A stretch of DNA of 11,171 nt from Treponema sp. (GTDB taxonomy: Bacteria; Spirochaetota; Spirochaetia; Treponematales; Breznakiellaceae): contig JAITFA010000063.1 in assembly GCA_031281685.1 (NCBI GenBank), positions 1 through 11,171 of the forward strand, in the 5' to 3' direction. The notes below the pieces were generated by a model. That model was not told the origin of the DNA. It searched no databases and worked only from the letters and a program-made list of their open reading frames with translations. The translations under genes and the position numbers were made by a program. Below, piece by piece: positions 5,920 through 11,171 of the stretch (position 1 is its first letter; every line of letters starts with the position of its first letter).

Positions 5920-6296
5920 ACAACGTCGGCGGCTCCCCATAGGCGCTCCAGCTCATAAAAAGAGCGGGCCTTGTCTGTCATAAGGTGGATAACAATGGCG
6001 CCCAAATCAATGAGGCGCCATTCATCATCCATGATAAGGCGTTCAGCGCCGCGTCGTTGCTCATGGGGTCGGGGCGAAACGCGCAGGATATCAATGCCAT
6101 TTTCATGGCAAAAGTCTTTGATATGCCGTTCAAGCCCCTGCTGATGGGTGTTACTTGCTACGGTGGCTATCACGAAAAAGTCTGTCCATGCGTTAAGCCC
6201 TCGCAGGTCCAGCGCCACTACATCCACACCCCGGTGTTCTTCAAGAAGCGCACCTAGTGTCCTACTTAGGTCAATTTGAGATAACATATCGTCCAT
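5859..6296 (-). CDS. rsfS: Ribosomal silencing factor RsfS with serine-rich tail
   Basis: RsfS (YbeB/Iojap family) binds ribosomal protein L14 on the 50S subunit and blocks joining of the 30S when cells are starved. The core shows GLNAWTDFFVIATVASNTHQ near the N-terminal third and WRLIDLGAIVIHLMT plus FYELERLWG at the end, all family hallmarks. After VVYK the protein continues for 17 residues of which 15 are Ser, about that much beyond the usual end of the family. This tail is written entirely in the antisense of the Asp/Glu codons of the plus-strand acidic gene. ATG 6296 is chosen: AGGA lies about 10 nt upstream; a GTG at 6305 would overlap that site. The start overlaps the end of the preceding LCP gene by 26 nt, so translation is probably coupled. 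It is the last gene of the operon. Confidence 0.9.
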   Translation of the reverse strand: MDDMLSQIDLSRTLGALLEEHRGVDVVALDLRGLNAWTDFFVIATVASNTHQQGLERHIKDFCHENGIDILRVSPRPHEQRRGAERLIMDDEWRLIDLGAIVIHLMTDKARSFYELERLWGAADVVYKSSSSSRSSSSSSSKSSS

Positions 6297-7509
6297 TAAA
6301 GTCACTTCCTAGAATAAGGGTAAAATCAGTTCTGTACTCAAGAGTTGGTACAAGTAGTTCCAGCCCAAGGGGGTCCTCGTTTGTAGTCGCCTCAAATTCG
6401 ATATTACTGCATTGAATCACGCTTCCAAAGATACGCGCCATGTTTTCGTTGCCAGAATGATCGATGATAATGGTATCCCGCCGTTTCTGTTCCGAGTTCT
6501 TGATCTCGGTAACGTCATAGCCAAAACCGCGTAGCAACTCGGCGGTTCTGGCGGCAAGGCCATTAACATCAGTGCCATTCAGCACCTCCACCGTGAAGAT
6601 GCGATCAGTGGCCGCGCCTTCAGCAGGCCGAGTCAGCCCCTGCTGGGTCTGGCGCACGATGTCTTTAATCAGACTTCCGTCGTAATAGGGCAGGAGGAGC
6701 ATTTGACCTGAAACTTCGCGGGCCGTGCCGCCGACAGACTGAATGCTTACCCGATCCATGTTGATGCCAGCGTATTCATCAAAAAGCCGTTCTCGTGTGT
6801 GCAGGTTCATGTTGGTGCGGATCATGGACTGGTAGATACGGGTAACTTCCGGGTTCTTGAGAAACTCGTGCTGTTCCCCTAGGCGTTTAATCAGCCCAAG
6901 GAAAAAGCGCTGTCTGCGCAAGCTGATGAGTTCGCCGTCTTCCTCCGGCAGTTCATACAAGACGTAGAGCCGCGCCTTGTCCCCGTCAAGCCATGTTTTG
7001 CCGGAGGGAAAGAGAATCGGCGGCTCTCCATCGTAGATTTCCACCCGCGATGGGATAAGAATCTCCACGCCTTCGATGAGATCAACCACATTGCCAAGAC
7101 TTGTGGTATCCAGCACAAACGAATATGTTATGGGAACCCCCAGAAGCCGCGCCACCTCGCTCTCAAAGGCGGCTATCTTCTGCGGCTCATACACCGTGTC
7201 AATGCGATCAACGCGGTTTACCTTCTGGAGGATGAGGCCAAGCTCGCCGGGTATGTCAAATATCGAAGCCCGCCTTGTTGCCGGATAGTACATGAGTACA
7301 TAAGTCCCCAGCGGCTTACCACCATTACCCTCAAGCACAAACAGCGTGTTGATAACCCGCTCTCCAGAAATAACCCCCTCAAGCGGGTCAGAACGCAGGG
7401 TCTGAACCGTAACAAAAACACCAGCTCCTAAAAACACTATAATGGCGACAAGAAATACCACGCTTGCGTCAAAGCGAGTATTGTTCGTTGTTGACATTTT
7501 CTTTTTCAT
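6271..7509 (-). CDS. Divergent LytR-CpsA-Psr (LCP) protein with LytR_C domain
   Basis: A 412-residue membrane-anchored protein facing the periplasm. Residues 15-37 are one transmembrane helix. An LCP-like region spans about 53-235: INTLFVLEGN, YVLMYYPATRRASIFDIPGE, YSFVLDTTSLGNVVDLIEGV and SLRRQRFFLGLIKRL. A LytR_C domain covers about 304-402 (FTVEVLNGTDVNGLAARTAELL, quoted in part). LCP enzymes transfer glycopolymers onto peptidoglycan and use a conserved Asp-Thr and an Arg-Asp-Thr; here these places read Gly-Thr (68-69) and Gly-Glu-Leu (88-90), so transferase activity is doubtful. Spirochaetes lack wall teichoic acids, so a binding or structural role is possible. The start ATG 7509 lies 3 nt after the nadD stop, with AAGAAGGA 13 nt upstream. 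Its end overlaps rsfS. Confidence 0.8.
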   Translation of the reverse strand: MKKKMSTTNNTRFDASVVFLVAIIVFLGAGVFVTVQTLRSDPLEGVISGERVINTLFVLEGNGGKPLGTYVLMYYPATRRASIFDIPGELGLILQKVNRVDRIDTVYEPQKIAAFESEVARLLGVPITYSFVLDTTSLGNVVDLIEGVEILIPSRVEIYDGEPPILFPSGKTWLDGDKARLYVLYELPEEDGELISLRRQRFFLGLIKRLGEQHEFLKNPEVTRIYQSMIRTNMNLHTRERLFDEYAGINMDRVSIQSVGGTAREVSGQMLLLPYYDGSLIKDIVRQTQQGLTRPAEGAATDRIFTVEVLNGTDVNGLAARTAELLRGFGYDVTEIKNSEQKRRDTIIIDHSGNENMARIFGSVIQCSNIEFEATTNEDPLGLELLVPTLEYRTDFTLILGSDFNGRYVISN

Positions 7510-7512
7510 TGT

Positions 7513-8736
7513 TTAAAGCGAATCCTTCTTATGCATCGCGTCAAGGAGGCGCAGCGTGCCTTCTGAAATATCGACCTGACGTGAACGAAGATAAGCTACA
7601 TTGTTATCAAGTACCGCAGTGAAAAGCTGATCAAGACTGCCGGTTTCGCTCAAGTCCCTCAACGCCGGATCAATACCTTCCCGCGTTACTTCAATCTTAT
7701 CGGCAATGAAAAGTATCTTCGCAAGACTTCCCATGCCCATACCACCGCCAATATGCAGACGGACAGCCTCCAGTACATCCGCTGGAAACGTCGCCGGAGC
7801 GGTTTCCGGCGAAGTCTGTGACAGCGGCGTTGCCGGAGCTACACCAAAGCGTTCCGCGAGCAGCACCGCAGCTGCACGGGCATGGAGCAGACTGGGTTTC
7901 TTCTGTTCCAGCTTGCTTATTCCACCGCCATCACGTTCAGCCATGTCTATCAGTTCCTGCTCAGGCAAAGATTTGCAAATGTCATGGCTAATACCGGCAA
8001 GATAACCCTTGCGGGGATCAAGACCGAAGCGGCGGCAAAGGTCGGAACAGAGGAGCGCCACAGCGCGGCTGTGGGTAAAACGGGACTGACTTATCAGAGA
8101 ACGCGCCGCTTCTTCAACACGGACAAGAAGCGCGAGCGTGGGCGAATCCTCGTAGGCGCGTGGCGGAAACCTGTAGAGACCGCGATCTTCTATGATCATA
8201 CGCGCCCCGTGCGGCACAAGGTAACGCCAGTTGCCGTTGTTGAGGATGCGTTCCCGTATCTCGGCTGAGGAAATGTTCATAACCTCGTTATGCAATTGGG
8301 TGTATGGGTAAGGAAACACCATGTCCGCTGAAAGGAGGCGTCGCGCTATGATGATATCGGCATTTTTAACAATGTCATCGGCGCCTCGCCATTTGTGGAA
8401 GTCCTGTACAAGGTCGTCGCCCAGCACCAGCGCAGGCTTGCCAGTGGGACGGTAGCGCCTCACGATGTCGGCGATAGTGTCAACCGTATACGAGATGCCT
8501 TTGCGCCTAAGCTCGCAGTCGTCAATAGCAAGGCGCGAATCACCCGCTATTGAGGCGGCGAGCATATCCATGCGCTCGGCAGGACTGCCGCCACTCGCGC
8601 CAAATTTAAACGGCGATTGATACGTCGGTACCAGAATCACGCGGTCATAATCATACGCCGCAAGCACAGTGTCCGCGAGATACAGATGACCCACATGCAC
8701 CGGATTAAAACTTCCGCCCAGTATCGCCAGCTTCAT
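7513..8736 (-). CDS. nadD: NadD fused to a YqeK-type HD hydrolase
   Basis: Residues 1-190 are nicotinate-nucleotide adenylyltransferase, which joins ATP and nicotinate mononucleotide to make deamido-NAD. Its signature GGSFNPVHVGHL is at 7-18 and ISSAEIRERI at 155-164. Residues 205-400 are an HD domain like YqeK, a family with symmetrical Ap4A hydrolase activity in Firmicutes: THSRAV with His222, SHDICK with His251-Asp252, LLHARAA with His285, LHIGG with His328 and FIADKIE with Asp346, so the metal ligands appear complete. In Firmicutes nadD and yqeK are separate neighbouring genes; here they are one frame of 407 residues. A Pro/Thr/Ala-rich insert sits at about 299-318 inside the HD domain. 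The ATG abuts the obg stop (TAAATG) and uses GGAGG inside the end of obg, a coupled arrangement. Confidence 0.93.
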   Translation of the reverse strand: MKLAILGGSFNPVHVGHLYLADTVLAAYDYDRVILVPTYQSPFKFGASGGSPAERMDMLAASIAGDSRLAIDDCELRRKGISYTVDTIADIVRRYRPTGKPALVLGDDLVQDFHKWRGADDIVKNADIIIARRLLSADMVFPYPYTQLHNEVMNISSAEIRERILNNGNWRYLVPHGARMIIEDRGLYRFPPRAYEDSPTLALLVRVEEAARSLISQSRFTHSRAVALLCSDLCRRFGLDPRKGYLAGISHDICKSLPEQELIDMAERDGGGISKLEQKKPSLLHARAAAVLLAERFGVAPATPLSQTSPETAPATFPADVLEAVRLHIGGGMGMGSLAKILFIADKIEVTREGIDPALRDLSETGSLDQLFTAVLDNNVAYLRSRQVDISEGTLRLLDAMHKKDSL

Positions 8737-9813
<1,077 letters not shown>

Positions 9814-10080
9814 CTATTCCGCCGCGGCTACAGCGGGAATCACCGTCGCCAGCTTCCGGCCCCGACGCTGGGTGAACGAAACCGTTCCATCGACCAGCGC
9901 AAAAAGCGTGTAATCACCGCCGCACCCAACATGCGTTCCCGGGTGAATCTTCGTCCCCCGCTGACGCGCGATGATCGTCCCAGCCTTTACCCGCTTTCCT
10001 TCTCCAGCCTTGATACCTAGATACTGGGGATTGGAATCCCGTCCGTTTTTGGCGCCGCTACCGCCTCGTTTTCGAGCCAT
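9814..10080 (-). CDS. rpmA: 50S ribosomal protein L27
   Basis: L27 lies near the peptidyl transferase centre, with its N-terminal tail reaching the tRNA acceptor ends. The 88 residues show the family hallmarks [18 protein letters not shown] at 8-25, [15 protein letters not shown] and [15 protein letters not shown]. The ATG at 10080 has GGAGGAA 5-6 nt upstream. It starts directly with MARKRGGSG: upstream in frame there is no ATG, GTG or TTG before a TGA six codons back, so no cleavable N-terminal extension can be encoded, although the Prp protease that removes such extensions in Firmicutes is the next gene upstream, 1 nt away. Confidence 0.97.
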   Translation of the reverse strand: MARKRGGSGAKNGRDSNPQYLGIKAGEGKRVKAGTIIARQRGTKIHPGTHVGCGGDYTLFALVDGTVSFTQRRGRKLATVIPAVAAAE

Positions 10081-10081
10081 A

Positions 10082-10411
10082 TTAGTTCCTCCGTATAGTC
10101 ATTGCACAATAGTCAGGGTATTCTTCAGAAACCGAGTGAAGCCCTTCGATTAAAAAAGCGCCCACGACAAAAAGCGTTTGCTTTCCAGCCGCCGTATACT
10201 CTGTTTCCATAAGAAAAACGCCCCGCTCCCGCGGGCCGCCCCGAACAACGATCCCTTCCGCTAGGGAAAGGATATGCAGGGCTGTTCTCGTCAGTATTGA
10301 GACTGCGGCGCAGACAATATCGCCGCCTTTTGGCCCCGCGTGGGCGTGTCCTGAAACTCGGCAGGATTTGAGTAACTCCGCTGAGTCCAAAACCACGTCA
10401 ATCACGATCAT
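10082..10411 (-). CDS. prp: Ribosomal-processing cysteine protease Prp (YsxB family)
   Basis: Prp is a small cysteine protease that in Firmicutes trims the N-terminus of L27 before assembly. The 109 residues fit the family. The catalytic histidine is in [17 protein letters not shown] at His22 (GHA) and the cysteine in [10 protein letters not shown] at Cys34; both are present with the usual spacing. The gene sits between rplU and rpmA as in Firmicutes, 5 nt after rplU and 1 nt before rpmA. Its usual substrate site is absent from the neighbouring L27, so its target here is unclear. The start at ATG 10411 has a distant GGGAG about 12 nt upstream, inside the end of rplU. Confidence 0.87.
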   Translation of the reverse strand: MIVIDVVLDSAELLKSCRVSGHAHAGPKGGDIVCAAVSILTRTALHILSLAEGIVVRGGPRERGVFLMETEYTAAGKQTLFVVGAFLIEGLHSVSEEYPDYCAMTIRRN

Positions 10412-10416
10412 CCAAG

Positions 10417-10728
10417 CTACGCTCCCTGAATATCCTCAATCTTGATTACCGAATAACGCTGCCGGTGTCCCTGCTTCTTGCGATGATCCTTCTTGGGTAT
10501 GTACTTGAATACAATGATCTTCTTGTCCTTTACGTGGGATTCCACGGTCGCGGATACTGAAACACCGGACACATACGGCGCGCCCACCTGTACCGTATCC
10601 CCTGAAACCATGAGAACCGAATCAATGTTCAGAGCGGAACCGGGTTCCGCGTCAAGCAGATCGACCTTCAAGCAAGCGCCCTTCTCAGCCTTGTACTGTT
10701 TGCCTTTAAATTCCATTAATGCGTACAT
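10417..10728 (-). CDS. rplU: 50S ribosomal protein L21
   Basis: L21 binds 23S rRNA in the large subunit. The 103 residues are the standard length: it starts MYALMEFKGKQYKAEKG, has VLMVSGDTVQVGAPYV in the middle and the basic RNA-binding stretch FKYIPKKDHRKKQGHRQR near the end, the best-conserved part of the family. AAGGAA lies 7 nt before ATG 10728. It is the first gene of the operon, about 23 nt below the predicted transcription start. Confidence 0.97.
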   Translation of the reverse strand: MYALMEFKGKQYKAEKGACLKVDLLDAEPGSALNIDSVLMVSGDTVQVGAPYVSGVSVSATVESHVKDKKIIVFKYIPKKDHRKKQGHRQRYSVIKIEDIQGA

Positions 10729-10757
10729 CTTTTTTCCTTAAATAAAAAACTTAGCTC

Positions 10758-10787
10758 TTTATACTCTGTATCAGTGTTATGCGTCAA
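10758..10787 (-). promoter_or_regulatory. Sigma70-type promoter of the rplU operon
   Basis: On the minus strand TTGACG (10787-10782) and TATAAA (10763-10758) are 18 nt apart, predicting a start near 10751. It lies between the terminator of the upstream gene and rplU, where an operon promoter is expected. Confidence 0.65.
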
Positions 10788-10811
10788 CTCATTGCCCTCG
10801 CCGCATGGGGC

Positions 10812-10840
10812 AAAAAAGCGGCTACCCGTCGGATAGCCGC
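10812..10840 (-). terminator. Intrinsic terminator of the upstream barrel-protein gene
   Basis: On the minus strand GCGGCTATCC (10840-10831) pairs with GGGTAGCCGC (10827-10818) over a 3-nt loop, with one T-G pair, and is followed by six T (10817-10812). It lies about 47 nt past the stop of the partial gene at the right edge and insulates the rplU promoter. Confidence 0.92.
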
Positions 10841-10887
10841 CTGTTCTATGCGCCGCGATTCAGCCGCCGCGCCGCGTTATGTGCGCC

Positions 10888-11171
10888 TCAGAAGCCAAAA
10901 CGGAACCCAAGGCCAACGCCAAGTCCGCTGGCGTTAAAGCTGCCCAGAAAGTCGGTGGACTGGAGCGAGGCTTCAGCCAAAAATTCAACTATACGCAGGT
11001 TGATACCAAAACCAGCGCGATGCTTCCACACGCCTTGTGTCAAGCCAGTTCCCAGACGGAAAGACAGGAACTGGAGAAGGTTCAAATCCCCCTGTACACC
11101 CCAGTTGAAATTCGCCTCACCAGAAGCTGTGAGCGCGGTGAAGCCCAGATTCGGCTTGAGGGTAAATTTCA
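10888..11171 (-). CDS. C-terminal part of an outer-membrane beta-barrel-like protein
   Basis: A minus-strand frame is open from the right edge of the window to TGA at 10890-10888; 94 codons including the stop are visible and the N-terminus lies outside. The product alternates hydrophobic and polar residues with many Gly and aromatic residues, as in transmembrane beta strands: ANFNWGVQGDLNLLQFLSF, FRLGTGLTQGVW, HRAGFGINLRIVEFLAEASL, and the end ASGLGVGLGFRFGF. A C-terminal Phe preceded by alternating hydrophobic residues is the signal read by the BAM complex. I infer a spirochaetal outer-membrane or autotransporter-like protein of unknown cargo. A strong terminator follows at 10812-10840. Confidence 0.6.
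   Translation of the reverse strand, partial: KFTLKPNLGFTALTASGEANFNWGVQGDLNLLQFLSFRLGTGLTQGVWKHRAGFGINLRIVEFLAEASLQSTDFLGSFNASGLGVGLGFRFGF

Noticed and set aside
5702..5956. Arg/His-rich and Val-rich minus-strand frames opposite the acidic gene
   Set aside because: They are by-products of the Asp/Glu codon repeats; only the rsfS frame continues into a recognised domain.
7882..8268. Plus-strand open frame of 128 codons opposite nadD
   Set aside because: It is antisense to conserved NadD and HD motifs, with no start signals.

Overview
The window looks like a chromosomal segment of a spirochaete, most likely a Treponema-type bacterium of a gut or plant-fibre habitat; this is inference from gene content, not a database match. 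Supporting points are the minus-strand order rplU-prp-rpmA-obg-nadD-LCP/LytR_C-rsfS with NadD fused to a YqeK-type HD domain, a single-chain cyclophilin+FKBP immunophilin (an architecture reported from Treponema), an outer-membrane barrel end, and a secreted xylanase. Base composition is by eye near half G+C. No rRNA, tRNA, CRISPR array or complete insertion sequence is visible.

Layout. (1) Positions 1-1679 hold rny (RNase Y) on the minus strand, with a TTGACA-type promoter upstream and an intrinsic terminator downstream. (2) Positions 1680-2083 are non-housekeeping DNA: a plausible decayed 3' end of an IS200/IS605-type tnpB with two similar imperfect hairpins, a good plus-strand promoter and a 16-codon mini-ORF. 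(3) Positions 2084-3835 carry a plus-strand secreted GH10 xylanase with an N-terminal carbohydrate-binding domain and a repeat-built Thr/Pro/Ala linker, closed by a strong terminator. (4) Positions 3846-5501 carry, on the minus strand, a dual-family peptidyl-prolyl isomerase and downstream of it an O6-alkylguanine-DNA alkyltransferase. (5) Positions 5579-5919 hold a plus-strand gene for a small bipolar protein, basic at the N-terminus and almost purely Asp/Glu at the C-terminus. (6) Positions 5859-10763 form one compact minus-strand operon running rplU, prp, rpmA, obg, nadD-yqeK, LCP/LytR_C and rsfS; its last gene overlaps the acidic gene tail to tail. (7) At the right edge is the C-terminal part of an outer-membrane beta-barrel-like protein, followed by its own terminator.

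How the genes work together. The large operon joins 50S ribosome assembly and control (L21, Prp, L27, Obg, RsfS) with NAD synthesis and a possible Ap4A-type hydrolase activity and one cell-envelope protein, so growth control is its common theme. RNase Y belongs to mRNA turnover. The xylanase is an accessory trait set next to mobile-element debris. The most unusual items are the acidic protein with its antisense overlap that gives RsfS a poly-serine tail, the IS605-like leader in front of the xylanase, a Prp protease next to an L27 that has no cleavable extension, and an LCP-family protein that lacks its signature Arg/Asp residues.
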